Positions 30,176 through 39,282 of a stretch of 64,000 nt of DNA are shown here, in pieces. How positions within the stretch are numbered: the stretch's first letter is position 1; every line of letters starts with the position of its first letter. Source of the DNA: Wenzhouxiangella sp042310355 (GTDB lineage Bacteria > Pseudomonadota > Gammaproteobacteria > Xanthomonadales > Wenzhouxiangellaceae); contig NZ_JBHJMR010000012.1 in assembly GCF_042310355.1 (NCBI RefSeq), positions 1-64,000 on the forward strand, in the 5' to 3' direction. The notes beneath the pieces were generated by a model. That model was not told the DNA's origin, did no database searches, and was given only the letters and a program-made list of their open reading frames with translations. Both the position numbers and the translations under genes were made by a program.

Positions 30176-31603
30176 ATGGCGCACTCCAGCACTTACAACG
30201 ACCGCGTGGTCCGGCAATTTGCCTGGGTCACCGTGATCTGGGGCATCGTCGGCATGCTCGTCGGCGTGTTCATTGCCGCGCAGCTGATCTGGCCCGACAT
30301 GACGGCGGGCATTTCCTGGCTGAGCTACGGCCGCCTGCGGCCGCTCCACACCAATGCCGTGATCTTCGCCTTCGGCGGCTCCGGCCTGTTCGCGACCAGC
30401 TACTACGTGGTGCAGCGGACCTGCCACGCCCGCCTATTCTCCGACAAGCTGGCCGCCTTCACCTTCTGGGGCTGGCAGGCCGTGATCATCGGGGCGGTCA
30501 TCACCCTGCCCATGGGCTACACGATGAGCCGCGAGTACGCCGAACTGGTCTGGCCGCTGTCGGTCCTGGTCGCGGTCGTCTGGGTGGCTTACGCCGTCGT
30601 GTTCTTCGGCACCATCGTCAAGCGCAAGGTGCGCCACATCTACGTGGCCAACTGGTTCTTCGGCGCCTACATCCTGACGATTGCCGTGCTGCACATCGTC
30701 AACAACCTGGCCATCCCGACCAGCTGGATGCACTCCTACCCGATCTATTCCGGCGCCGTCGACGCCATGGTTCAGTGGTGGTACGGGCACAACGCGGTCG
30801 GCTTCTTCCTGACCGCCGGCTTCCTCGGCATGATGTACTACTTCGTGCCCAAGCAGGCCGGCCGACCGGTTTACTCCTACCGCCTGTCGATCGTGCACTT
30901 CTGGTCGCTGATCGCCATCTACATGTGGGCCGGCCCGCACCACCTGCACTACACCTCGCTGCCGGACTGGGTGCAGTCACTGGGCATGGTGTTTTCGGTC
31001 ATGCTGCTCGCACCCAGCTGGGGCGGGATGATCAACGGCATCATGACCCTGTCGGGCGCCTGGCACAAGCTGCGCACCGACCCGATCCTGCGCTTCATGA
31101 TCGTTGCGCTTTCCTTCTACGGCATGTCGACCTTCGAGGGTCCGATGATGTCGATCAAGACGGTCAACGCCCTGTCGCACTACACCGACTGGACCATCGG
31201 CCACGTCCACGCCGGCGCGCTGGGCTGGGTGGCGATGATCACGGTCGGGTCGCTCTACAGCCTGTTCCCGCGACTGTGCGGCGTTGACAAGATGTATTCG
31301 ACGAAGCTGATCGAGTGGCATTTCTGGGTTTCCACCATCGGCACCGTGCTTTACATCGTCGCAATGTGGATTGCCGGCGTCATGCAGGGCCTGATGTGGC
31401 GCACTTTCAACGACGACGGCACGCTGACTTACACCTTCATCGAGGTACTGCAGCAAACCGAGCCGTACTACATCCTGCGTCTGTTCGGCGGCCTGGTGTT
31501 CCTGTCGGGCATGTTCATCATGCTCTACAACGTCTGGAAGACCTGGCAGATGCGCGAAACCGATGACCTGGAAGTGCCGGTCAAGGCACCGGCCCACGCC
31601 TGA
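30176..31603 (+). CDS. ccoN: cbb3-type cytochrome c oxidase subunit I
   Basis: 475 residues with twelve membrane segments. This is the catalytic haem-copper subunit of the high-affinity cbb3 oxidase, which reduces oxygen to water and pumps protons. Haem and copper ligand regions are visible: LRPLHTNAVIF, WYGHNAVGFFLT, WAGPHHLHYT and DWTIGHVHAGALGW. The second ATG of an ATGATG pair (30176) sits seven bases from AAGGA and is preferred; 30173 would add one residue. It is the first gene of the operon and is FNR-controlled by the upstream box. Confidence 0.97.
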   Translation: MAHSSTYNDRVVRQFAWVTVIWGIVGMLVGVFIAAQLIWPDMTAGISWLSYGRLRPLHTNAVIFAFGGSGLFATSYYVVQRTCHARLFSDKLAAFTFWGWQAVIIGAVITLPMGYTMSREYAELVWPLSVLVAVVWVAYAVVFFGTIVKRKVRHIYVANWFFGAYILTIAVLHIVNNLAIPTSWMHSYPIYSGAVDAMVQWWYGHNAVGFFLTAGFLGMMYYFVPKQAGRPVYSYRLSIVHFWSLIAIYMWAGPHHLHYTSLPDWVQSLGMVFSVMLLAPSWGGMINGIMTLSGAWHKLRTDPILRFMIVALSFYGMSTFEGPMMSIKTVNALSHYTDWTIGHVHAGALGWVAMITVGSLYSLFPRLCGVDKMYSTKLIEWHFWVSTIGTVLYIVAMWIAGVMQGLMWRTFNDDGTLTYTFIEVLQQTEPYYILRLFGGLVFLSGMFIMLYNVWKTWQMRETDDLEVPVKAPAHA

Positions 31604-31623
31604 GCGAGACGGAGACTCCAAAC

Positions 31624-32274
31624 ATGGCAATGCATGACAAGATCGAAAAACACGCCGGCCTGATGGCCGTCCTGATCGTGGTCGCCATCAGCTTCGGCGG
31701 CCTGGTCGAGATCGTTCCGCTGATGTTCAAGGCCGCCGTGGTCGAACCGGCCGATGGCGTCGAGCCGCACAGCGCGCTGGAGTTGGCCGGGCGCGACGTC
31801 TACGTCTCGGAAGGCTGCTACAACTGCCACAGCCAGCAGATCCGGCCCTTCCGCTCCGAGACCGAGCGCTACGGACACTACTCGGTGGCCGGCGAGCACG
31901 TCTACGACCGCCCCTTCCAGTGGGGCTCGAAGCGGACCGGACCGGACCTGGCGCGCGTGGGCGGCCTCTACAGCGACGCCTGGCACGAATTGCACCTGAT
32001 GGACCCGCGCGCGGTGGTGCCGGAATCGAACATGCCGGCCTATCCCTGGCTGGCGGAGCGCTTCATCGATCCCGAGTCAATCCAGAAACGCATGCGCGTC
32101 CTCAGGGGCCTGGGCCATCCCTACAGCGACGAGCAGATCGAGGCCGCCGCCGACGAAGTGGCCGGACGCACCGAGCTCGAGGCGGTGATCGCCTACCTGC
32201 AGGGCCTTGGCACGGACTGGACCGGCCAGGATGCCGCCAGGGCAGGCAAGGGCGCAGAGGGAGACGAATCATGA
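31624..32274 (+). CDS. ccoO: cbb3-type cytochrome c oxidase subunit II
   Basis: 216 residues. One N-terminal membrane anchor precedes a monohaem cytochrome c domain with CYNCH (about residue 67) and a methionine ligand in ESNMPAYPWL. It passes electrons from CcoP to CcoN at the periplasmic face. It follows ccoN by 20 bases, and its stop overlaps the ccoQ start (ATGA). Confidence 0.97.
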   Translation: MAMHDKIEKHAGLMAVLIVVAISFGGLVEIVPLMFKAAVVEPADGVEPHSALELAGRDVYVSEGCYNCHSQQIRPFRSETERYGHYSVAGEHVYDRPFQWGSKRTGPDLARVGGLYSDAWHELHLMDPRAVVPESNMPAYPWLAERFIDPESIQKRMRVLRGLGHPYSDEQIEAAADEVAGRTELEAVIAYLQGLGTDWTGQDAARAGKGAEGDES

Positions 32275-32444
32275 GCAGCGGCCTGATTACCGGTTTCGCC
32301 ATGCTCGCCTTCGTGGCGATCGTCATCTGGGTGTTCGTGTTCAAACGCAAGGAAGACTTCGACGAACAGGCCCATCTGCCGCTGGACGAAGACGATCGTC
32401 AGCGCCAGGAAAACGAGGAAAAGGACAAGGAGAATTCATCATGA
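32271..32444 (+). CDS. ccoQ: cbb3 oxidase subunit IV
   Basis: 57 residues. A single membrane segment (GLITGFAMLAFVAIVIWVFV) is followed by a charged tail rich in glutamate, aspartate and lysine. CcoQ stabilises the cbb3 complex. The small size, position between ccoO and ccoP, and 4-base overlaps on both sides identify it. Confidence 0.92.
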   Translation: MSSGLITGFAMLAFVAIVIWVFVFKRKEDFDEQAHLPLDEDDRQRQENEEKDKENSS

Positions 32445-33355
32445 GCGCGTTCTGGCACTGGTTCGTCGTCATCATCACGCTGGGCTTCACCGCCGCGATG
32501 GTCTGGCTTTTTGTCGCCACCGGCCGCGCCAAGGTGAACAAGCAGGTGGACGGTGACGGCGCCGACACCACCGGGCACGTATGGGACGAGGACCTGCGCG
32601 AATACAACAACCCCATGCCGCGCTGGTGGCTGTGGCTGTTCTACCTGTCGGTCATCTTCTCGCTGGGCTACCTGGTGCTCTACCCCGGGCTTGGCCGCTA
32701 TGACGGCACCCTGGGCTGGTCCCAGGAAGGACAGTACGAAAGCGAAATGGCGCGGGCCGACGAGGCCTTCCGGGCGCAATTCTCCGAGCTGGCTTCCGAG
32801 TCGGTCGAGGAACTCGCCGGCAACGAACAGGCGCTGCGCATGGGTCGAAACATCTATGCCCACAACTGCTCGACCTGCCACGGATCGGATGCGCGCGGCG
32901 CGCAGGGCTACCCGAACCTGACCGACAACCACTGGATCTGGGGCGGCGAGCCGCAGCGCGTGCTCGAATCGATCAAGGCCGGTCGCCAGGCGGTCATGCC
33001 GCCCTTCGGCGACTCCCTGGGTGAGCAAGGCGTGACGCGCACCGCCGTTTACGTGCAGCAGCTCGCGGGCAAGTCGGTCGACGCCACCATGGCGGCGGCC
33101 GGCGAGAAGCTCTACCAGCAAAACTGCGCGGCCTGTCACGGCCCCGACGGCAGCGGCAATATCCACCTCGGCGCGCCCGATCTGACCAGCGGCGTCTACA
33201 CTTATGGCGACGGCCTCGAATCGATCAAGCAGACCATTCGCGGCGGCCGCAACGGCGTGATGCCGGCACAGATGGACCTGCTCGGCGAGATCCGCACCCG
33301 GCTGGTCACCGCCTACGTCCTGAGCCTGAGCGCGCAAGACGATGGCCAGGACTGA
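32441..33355 (+). CDS. ccoP: cbb3-type cytochrome c oxidase subunit III (dihaem)
   Basis: 304 residues. The N-terminal region has two hydrophobic segments around the conserved DEDLREYNNPMPRWW motif; two cytochrome c domains follow, with CSTCH (about residue 145) and CAACH (about residue 230). It accepts electrons from soluble c-type cytochromes and passes them to CcoO. The start overlaps ccoQ (ATGA) and the stop lies inside the next small gene. Confidence 0.97.
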   Translation: MSAFWHWFVVIITLGFTAAMVWLFVATGRAKVNKQVDGDGADTTGHVWDEDLREYNNPMPRWWLWLFYLSVIFSLGYLVLYPGLGRYDGTLGWSQEGQYESEMARADEAFRAQFSELASESVEELAGNEQALRMGRNIYAHNCSTCHGSDARGAQGYPNLTDNHWIWGGEPQRVLESIKAGRQAVMPPFGDSLGEQGVTRTAVYVQQLAGKSVDATMAAAGEKLYQQNCAACHGPDGSGNIHLGAPDLTSGVYTYGDGLESIKQTIRGGRNGVMPAQMDLLGEIRTRLVTAYVLSLSAQDDGQD

Positions 33356-33626
33356 TCTCGACATCCCGCCGCGCCCCCTCGCACAGCGCCTGGGGGCGAT
33401 CCTGTGGCCCTCGTTCTTCGCCGCCGGCGTGTCGACGATGGTGTTTTTCGCCATCGTCGACCCGCTGATGCTGCGCGACATGACCTTTCCGGAGCTGGAG
33501 ATGAGCCGCATGGCCGGCTACACCGTCGGCTTCTTCCTGTTCTGGTCGGCCACGGCCGCTTCCAGCCTGTTCACCTGGCTGCTGCTGCGGCCAGCCAGCC
33601 GCTTCAATGGCAGAAACGCACAATGA
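33342..33626 (+). CDS. Small two-helix membrane protein in the cco operon
   Basis: 94 residues with two hydrophobic segments (about 18-42 and 60-84), separated by MLRDMTFPELEMSRMAGY. It overlaps the end of ccoP by 14 bases and the start of ccoG by 4, so it is translated as part of the operon. It is not one of the canonical CcoN, O, P, Q, G, H, I or S proteins. Similar small proteins occur at this position in some gammaproteobacterial cco clusters, and an assembly role is inferred only from position. Confidence 0.8.
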   Translation: MARTDLDIPPRPLAQRLGAILWPSFFAAGVSTMVFFAIVDPLMLRDMTFPELEMSRMAGYTVGFFLFWSATAASSLFTWLLLRPASRFNGRNAQ

Positions 33627-35011
33627 GCAACGGCAGCACCCAGGAGTCCATCCCGCTCTACGTCAAGCAACCCAAGGTCTACCCGCGCGAGGTCAAGGGC
33701 CGCTTTGCCCGTCTGCGCGTGATCGCCGCCTGGGTTTTGCTGGGTCTCTACTATGTGCTGCCCTGGATCAGCATCAACGGCCAGCAGCTCGTGCTGTTCG
33801 ACCTGGTCAACCGCCAGTTCCATATCTTCGGCATCACGCTGTGGCCGCAGGACCTGATCATCCTGTCGCTGCTGCTGGCCATGGCCGCGCTGACGCTGTT
33901 CTTCTTTACCGCCCTGGCCGGCAGGCTGTGGTGCGGCTACGCCTGTCCGCAGACCGTCTGGACCGAGGTCTTCCTGTGGATGGAGCGCGTGACCGAAGGT
34001 CGCCGCAACAAGCGCATCAAGCTCGACCAGGGCCCCTGGAACCGGGAAAAGATCGCGCGCAAGTCGGCCAAGCAGTTCCTGTGGATCACGTTCGCGCTGT
34101 GGACCGGTTTCACCTTCGTCGGCTTCTTCGTGCCGATCCGCGATTTCGGCATGCGCCTGGTCGAGTTCAACCTGGGCGGCTGGGAGACCTTCTGGCTGTT
34201 CTTCTACGCCTTCGCCACCTACGGCAACGCCGGCTACCTGCGCGAGCAGGTGTGCAAGTACATGTGTCCGTATGCGCGCTTCCAGTCGGCGATGTTCGAC
34301 GACAACTCGCTGGTCATCTCCTATGACGAAGCCCGCGGCGAGCCGCGCGGCCCACGCAAGAAGAATGCCGACCCCGCCGAACAGGGGCTGGGGGACTGCA
34401 TCGACTGCATGGGCTGCGTGCAGGTCTGTCCCACCGGCATCGACATCCGCGACGGCCTGCAGATCGAATGCATCGCCTGCGCGGCCTGTATCGACGTGTG
34501 CGACGACGTGATGGACCGCATGGGCTATCCACGCGGCCTGATCCGTTATTCCACGGAGAACGCGATGGCCGGCAAGCCCACGCGTATCATCCGGCCACGT
34601 ATCTTCATCTACCTCGCTGCCCTGCTGGCCCTGGCGACCCTGGTCGGCCTGGTTCTGACCGGCCGCGACCCGCTACTGGTCGACGTGCTGCGCGACCGCA
34701 CCGCCCTGCACCGGGTCACCGAACAGACCCTCGAGAACCCCTTCACGCTCAAGCTGTCCAATCGGACTGATCGCGACCTGGCCGTAAGCATCGACGCCGA
34801 AGGCCTGCCCGGCTTGCGGGTCATCGATCCGACCAAACCGGTGACCATCGCGCCGTCGCAAGTTGCCAACCAGCCGCTGACCGTCGGCCTGCCGATCGAA
34901 GGGGCCCAGGTGGGCATGCACGACATCACCATCATTACCACCGATGCCGAGGGACAGGTGCTCAACGAAACCGAAACCCGGTTCTTCATCCCCGCACGCG
35001 CACTGGAGTGA
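33623..35011 (+). CDS. ccoG: cbb3 oxidase assembly protein CcoG (4Fe-4S, copper reductase)
   Basis: 462 residues. It has five or six membrane helices, the CGYACPQTVW motif after the third, and two ferredoxin-type clusters in CIDCMGCVQVCP and CIACAACIDVC. The C-terminus is an immunoglobulin-like periplasmic domain (VIDPTKPVTIAPSQV). CcoG-type proteins reduce Cu(II) to Cu(I) for loading the CcoN CuB site. The ATG at 33623 overlaps the upstream small gene by four bases. Confidence 0.95.
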   Translation: MSNGSTQESIPLYVKQPKVYPREVKGRFARLRVIAAWVLLGLYYVLPWISINGQQLVLFDLVNRQFHIFGITLWPQDLIILSLLLAMAALTLFFFTALAGRLWCGYACPQTVWTEVFLWMERVTEGRRNKRIKLDQGPWNREKIARKSAKQFLWITFALWTGFTFVGFFVPIRDFGMRLVEFNLGGWETFWLFFYAFATYGNAGYLREQVCKYMCPYARFQSAMFDDNSLVISYDEARGEPRGPRKKNADPAEQGLGDCIDCMGCVQVCPTGIDIRDGLQIECIACAACIDVCDDVMDRMGYPRGLIRYSTENAMAGKPTRIIRPRIFIYLAALLALATLVGLVLTGRDPLLVDVLRDRTALHRVTEQTLENPFTLKLSNRTDRDLAVSIDAEGLPGLRVIDPTKPVTIAPSQVANQPLTVGLPIEGAQVGMHDITIITTDAEGQVLNETETRFFIPARALE

Positions 35012-35015
35012 CGCC

Positions 35016-35534
35016 ATGGAAGTCGACATGACCGATACGATCGCCCGGCCCTGGTACCGGGAATTCTGGGTCTGGTTCCTGCTGGCCATTCTCAGCATGG
35101 GTGTTGCCTCGGGCACCGGCGTGCTGGTGATCGGCATCAAGAACGCGCCCCAGATGGTGACCGGCGACTACCAGCCCCTGGGCAAGGCACTGGTCGACAC
35201 GCGCGAACATGCCGAGCGCGCCGAACGCCTGGGCCTGGGCGCGTCCCTGTCGGTCAGCGGCGATGCCGCCGAGCTGGTCATGAGCGCCAATCAGCTCGAG
35301 GAACTGCCCGATCAGCTGCTGCTGCGCTTCCAGCACCCGACCGATGCCGGTCGCGACGTCTCGGCGGTGGCGCACCGGGTCGACAACGAGCGCTGGCAGG
35401 CCGAGATGAGCGCCATCCGGCCGCCCGCGCGGGCTCGCGTGATCCTCAGCGACATGCAGCAGACCTGGTGGCTTGCCGGGCGATTCGGCGGCGACGTCAC
35501 CGGCCAGATCGGGCTCGATCCGGAACAGCTGTGA
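35016..35534 (+). CDS. ccoH: cbb3 oxidase assembly protein CcoH (FixH)
   Basis: 172 residues. One N-terminal membrane helix (FWVWFLLAILSMGVASGTGV) precedes a periplasmic beta-rich domain with RVILSDMQQTWWLAGRF near the end. FixH proteins help stabilise the cbb3 complex. A TGGAG site eight bases upstream favours ATG 35016; ATG 35028 is a possible alternative. The stop overlaps the GTG start of ccoI. Confidence 0.9.
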   Translation: MEVDMTDTIARPWYREFWVWFLLAILSMGVASGTGVLVIGIKNAPQMVTGDYQPLGKALVDTREHAERAERLGLGASLSVSGDAAELVMSANQLEELPDQLLLRFQHPTDAGRDVSAVAHRVDNERWQAEMSAIRPPARARVILSDMQQTWWLAGRFGGDVTGQIGLDPEQL

Positions 35535-38020
35535 GCCAGGGGTCGTCGACGCCTTGCTGGCACTGCGGCGAGCCGGTGCCGCCGGGTGTCGAACTCTCGA
35601 CAAGCATCGGCGGCAAAGCACGCCCCATGTGCTGCCACGGCTGCCAGGCCGTCGCCACCCTGATCGACCGGGCCGGGCTGGATCGCTACTATGATTTCCG
35701 CGATGCCCTGCCCGAGCGCCCGGAAGCGGCCGCGCGCCCCGACGACTACAGCGCCTGGGATCGCGACGCCATTCTGCGCCACTACGCCCGCATCGACTGC
35801 GACGGCCTGGCCCAGCTCACACTGGTGCTCGAGAACATCCACTGCGCCGCCTGCGCCTGGCTGATCAAGCGCTTCGTCGGCGAACTCGACGGCGTGGCCG
35901 AGATCCAGGTCGACATCGGCGACGGAAGGGCCCGCCTGCAGTTCGATCCCGCGCGAGCGCCGTTGAGCGAGGTGGCCTCGCGCCTGGCTGCCCTGGGCTA
36001 CCGGCCGCATCTCGATTCTCCCCTGGCCGGCGAACAACGCGACCGAACGGAACGCCGCCGCCTGCTCAAGGCCATCGTGGTCGCCGGCCTGGGCATGGTC
36101 CAGGTGATGAGCTACGCCCTGGCCGGCTACATCGGCGCCTTCCAGGATATCGATCCCACCAGCGAACGCTTTTTCCAGTTGATCAGCATGGTGGTTGCCG
36201 TGCCCGTGGCCCTTTACTCCGGCCGGATCTTCTACGAATCGGCCTGGCGGACGCTCAAGAGCCGCCGCATGGGCATGGACGTGCCGGTCGCCGCCGCCAT
36301 GCTGCTGGCGCTGACCGCCAGCATCGTCACGACCCTGCTCGACGCCGGCGAGGCCTACTTCGACTCGGTGGTGATGTTCATCTTCTTCCTGCTGCTGGGG
36401 CGCTACGCCGTGCTGGTCACGCGCCAGCGCGCCGGCTCCGTTCATTCGGCCCTGGCACGCTCGTTACCGGCGGCCGCCCGGAGACTGGGCCCGGACGGCA
36501 CGCCGGAACCGGTAGCGCTGGTCGAACTCGAACCCGGCGACCGCATCCAGGTCAGCGCCGGCGAAACCATACCGGCCGACGGCCGCATCGTCGACGGCCG
36601 CGCCATGGTCGACGAAGCGCTGCTTTCGGGCGAATCCACCCCCCGCCGCCGCGGCCTCGACGAAGCCGTGCTCGCCGGTTCCATGGTGCGAGACGGCCAG
36701 CTCCTGGTCGAGGTCGGCGAGGTGGGGCGGTCGACAGTACTGGCCGGCATCGTGCAGTTGCTCGAGCAGGCGCGCGACCACAAGCCGCGCCTGGCACGGG
36801 TCGCCGACCACATCGCCGGCTGGTTCGTCGCCTTCGTGCTCAGCGGCGCGGCCGTCACGGCCCTGGTGTGGTCGCAGATCGATCCGGCCCACGTGCTGCC
36901 GGTGGTCATCGCCGTGCTGGTGGTCTCCTGCCCCTGCGCGCTGGCCCTGGGTACACCGGTGGCGCTCGCCTCCGCTGCCCGCGGCTTCGCGCGCCTGGGC
37001 ATTCTCACGACCGGCAGCGACGTGCTCGAGAAGCTGCCGCGAATCACGCATGTCGTGCTCGACAAGACCGGCACACTGACGCAACCGCAGATGAGCGTGT
37101 CTCAGGTGCGCGTGGGCGATTCCGGGCTGCTCCGCGACGAAGTGCTGCGGCTGGCCGGCCGCCTGGAACGCGTCAGTCGCCACCCCGTGGCCACGGCCTT
37201 CGAGGACTACGACGACGGCGGCCGCGTCGAAGACGCCGAGGCCGTGATGGCCGCCGGCGTACGCGGCAGCATCGAAGGCCGGGAACTGGCGCTGGGCAAG
37301 CCGGCATGGATCGGTGAAAGGCTGGGCCGCGACCTGGCGCCACCGGGCCCGGGCCAGTGGATCGCCCTGGCGGGAGACGGCACGCTGATAGCCTGGCTGC
37401 GGCTCGACAGTCCGCTGCGCGAAGGTGCCGGCGAACTGGTGGGACAACTCAAGGCTCGCGGCGTCGAAATACTGCTCGCCTCGGGTGACCGGACCGACAA
37501 CGTCGCAGAGATGGCGCAACGGCTCGGAATTGAGCGATTCGAAGGCGACCTGGAACCGTCCGACAAACTGGACCTGGTTCGGCAACTCCAGGCCGAGGGC
37601 GCCCGGGTAGCGATGGTCGGCGACGGCATCAACGATGCCCCGGTGCTCGCCGGGGCCGATGTTTCCCTGGCCCTGGCCGAAGGCGCCGACATCGCCCGCA
37701 CCCAGGCCGATCTCGTGATCACGGGCCGGTCGCTCGATCGCGTCAGCCGCGCTTTCGAACTGGCCCCGCGGGTGGTCGGCGTGATCCGCCAGAACCTGGC
37801 CTGGGCCTTCGCCTACAACCTGCTCGCCCTGCCCCTGGCCGCCACCGGCTTCGTCCCGCCCTGGGCCGCGGCCATCGGCATGTCGCTGTCGAGCCTGCTG
37901 GTCGTCGCCAACGGCCGAAGAGCCGGCAAGCTACCCCGTTCGGCCAAGCCGCGGCTGTCCGAGCCTTCGCGGAAGGAAAACCGGGAGCGTGGTGTACCGA
38001 GGCCGGCGGCGGAGGCCTGA
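35531..38020 (+). CDS. ccoI: Copper-translocating P-type ATPase CcoI
   Basis: 829 residues starting at GTG, in a GTGA overlap with ccoH. The N-terminal CWHCGEPV and CCHGC cysteine pairs precede an HMA metal-binding domain with CAAC (about residue 113). The ATPase core has CPCALALGTP in the sixth helix, the phosphorylation site DKTGTLT and the hinge GDGINDAP. CcoI exports copper to the periplasm for assembly of the CcoN CuB centre. A heptamer repeat array begins 25 bases after the stop. Confidence 0.96.
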   Translation: MSQGSSTPCWHCGEPVPPGVELSTSIGGKARPMCCHGCQAVATLIDRAGLDRYYDFRDALPERPEAAARPDDYSAWDRDAILRHYARIDCDGLAQLTLVLENIHCAACAWLIKRFVGELDGVAEIQVDIGDGRARLQFDPARAPLSEVASRLAALGYRPHLDSPLAGEQRDRTERRRLLKAIVVAGLGMVQVMSYALAGYIGAFQDIDPTSERFFQLISMVVAVPVALYSGRIFYESAWRTLKSRRMGMDVPVAAAMLLALTASIVTTLLDAGEAYFDSVVMFIFFLLLGRYAVLVTRQRAGSVHSALARSLPAAARRLGPDGTPEPVALVELEPGDRIQVSAGETIPADGRIVDGRAMVDEALLSGESTPRRRGLDEAVLAGSMVRDGQLLVEVGEVGRSTVLAGIVQLLEQARDHKPRLARVADHIAGWFVAFVLSGAAVTALVWSQIDPAHVLPVVIAVLVVSCPCALALGTPVALASAARGFARLGILTTGSDVLEKLPRITHVVLDKTGTLTQPQMSVSQVRVGDSGLLRDEVLRLAGRLERVSRHPVATAFEDYDDGGRVEDAEAVMAAGVRGSIEGRELALGKPAWIGERLGRDLAPPGPGQWIALAGDGTLIAWLRLDSPLREGAGELVGQLKARGVEILLASGDRTDNVAEMAQRLGIERFEGDLEPSDKLDLVRQLQAEGARVAMVGDGINDAPVLAGADVSLALAEGADIARTQADLVITGRSLDRVSRAFELAPRVVGVIRQNLAWAFAYNLLALPLAATGFVPPWAAAIGMSLSSLLVVANGRRAGKLPRSAKPRLSEPSRKENRERGVPRPAAEA

Positions 38021-38045
38021 GGATCGGTATCGGGATACGGAGTTC

Positions 38046-38094
38046 CGAGTCCCGAGTCCCGAGTCCCGAAACCTGAAACCTGAAACCTGAAACC
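38046..38094. repeat. Heptamer array: three CGAGTCC then four YGAAACC
   Basis: Exact tandem heptamers: CGAGTCC three times, CGAAACC once, TGAAACC three times, all in one phase. It fills the gap between ccoI and ccoS, ending nine bases before the ccoS ATG. As in the array at 13163, the unit type switches part way without losing phase. Confidence 0.92.
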
Positions 38095-38103
38095 CTATTG
38101 TCA

Positions 38104-38394
38104 ATGAACATCATCTACGTCCTAATCCCCCTGTCGATCCTGCTGATGCTCCTGGCCATCGGCGCGTTCTTCTGGGCGATCCGAAACGACCAGTTCGACG
38201 ACCTCGACACCCCGGCACTGGACATCCTCGACGACGACGAGAAGCCTTCAGGGAGAAGCAATCGGAACGCTGGCGAGGACGATGTCACGGAGGATCAAAA
38301 CCTTTCAAACGCAAAGACGCGAAGCAGCAACGCGCGCGAAGAAACAGAAGGGCAAAGAGTGGAACCACCGAAGACACCGAAAGCACCGAAATGA
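38104..38394 (+). CDS. ccoS: cbb3 oxidase assembly protein CcoS with repeat-derived tail
   Basis: 96 residues; typical CcoS proteins are about 45-75. The N-terminal helix (MNIIYVLIPLSILLMLLAIG) and FFWAIRNDQFDDLDTPA are diagnostic. CcoS is needed for insertion of haem and copper into CcoN. From about residue 65 the reading frame runs into the left arm of the inverted repeat at 38297-38541, giving a low-complexity tail that ends PPKTPKAPK. The tail is unlikely to be ancestral. The ribosome site is poor because the heptamer array lies just upstream. Confidence 0.88.
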   Translation: MNIIYVLIPLSILLMLLAIGAFFWAIRNDQFDDLDTPALDILDDDEKPSGRSNRNAGEDDVTEDQNLSNAKTRSSNAREETEGQRVEPPKTPKAPK

Positions 38395-38541
38395 AGAGCG
38401 GGTTTCAGAAATGCTCGTGCAGATAGTGGAGTCGTTCCCCGTATTGTGCTTTGTTCGGTGTATTCGGTGTCTTCGGTGGTTTCGCCTTTTTCTTGTCTTT
38501 GCGTGCTTTGCTGCTTTGCTGCTTCGCGTTTTAAAGGTTTT
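38297..38541. repeat. Large imperfect inverted repeat of octamer-like units
   Basis: Two arms of about 90 bases (38297-38391 and 38454-38541) are inverted copies of each other. Reading inward, each carries AAAACCTTT, CGCGAAGCAGCAA-type units, and ACCACCGAAGACACCGAA. The central 60 bases are unique. The left arm is read as the last third of ccoS. It belongs to the same family as the elements at 39617-39777 and 46608-46768, which share the AACGCAAAG and CTTTGCGT units. Confidence 0.85.
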
Positions 38542-38571
38542 CATCCCAAGGCCATTGAATGAGTCCGGACC

Positions 38572-39282
38572 ATGAACGTTGAAACCGCCCTTCTCACCGG
38601 CCTGCTCGCCGGCCTGTTCGGGTCGACGCACTGCCTGGGTATGTGCGGCGGGATCGTCGGTTTGCTGCATGCGCAGATTCCTTCCGGCCGCGGCGCGCTG
38701 GCGATCGGCTTTCATGTCGGGCGCATTTCGAGCTACCTGGCCATCGGGCTGCTCGCCACCGGGCTCGGCATGCTGCCGGCCGCGGCCGTGCCCGACGCCG
38801 CCCCGCAGGTCATGCGCTGGGCGCTCGGCGCCATCATCGTGCTCATGGCCGTCTACATCGCCCTGCCGGGTCGTTTCCGCGACGTCGCGGGACAACTGGC
38901 CGCGCCGCTGACCCGGCGCATGATGCCCATCTTCGCGAAGTTTCTTCCCGTGAAGTCCCTGGACAACGCCATCGGCCTGGGCCTGCTCTGGGGCCTGCTG
39001 CCCTGCGGCCTGCTCTACACCGTCGTCGCCACCGCCGTGATGCTGGCTGACCCGCTGGCGACCACCGCCATGATCCTGGCCTTCGGCATTGGCACCGTGC
39101 CGCTTCTGCTTGGCGGCGGCCTGGTGATGCTGAAATTCCGCTCGGCCATCAACCGCCCGGGCCTGCGCTGGCTGGCGGCATCTTTGCTGGCCCTGACCGG
39201 GCTTCTGATCGCAGCCGGCCCCTGGCTGGCGCACGCCATCGACCACCCCTGGATGCAGTTCCTCGTCGAGTGCGTCACCTAG
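38572..39282 (+). CDS. SafE/TauE-family membrane protein of the cco cluster
   Basis: 236 residues with six membrane segments. The N-terminal LFGSTHCLGMCGGIVGL motif marks the UreH/SafE-like 'sulfite exporter' family whose genes commonly follow ccoS; a role in metal handling for the oxidase is inferred. Its stop codon (TAG) is part of the CTAG target of the MITE at 39283. Bases 38845-39282 are repeated as a truncated copy at 46103-46540, with the first 413 bases identical. Confidence 0.9.
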   Translation: MNVETALLTGLLAGLFGSTHCLGMCGGIVGLLHAQIPSGRGALAIGFHVGRISSYLAIGLLATGLGMLPAAAVPDAAPQVMRWALGAIIVLMAVYIALPGRFRDVAGQLAAPLTRRMMPIFAKFLPVKSLDNAIGLGLLWGLLPCGLLYTVVATAVMLADPLATTAMILAFGIGTVPLLLGGGLVMLKFRSAINRPGLRWLAASLLALTGLLIAAGPWLAHAIDHPWMQFLVECVT

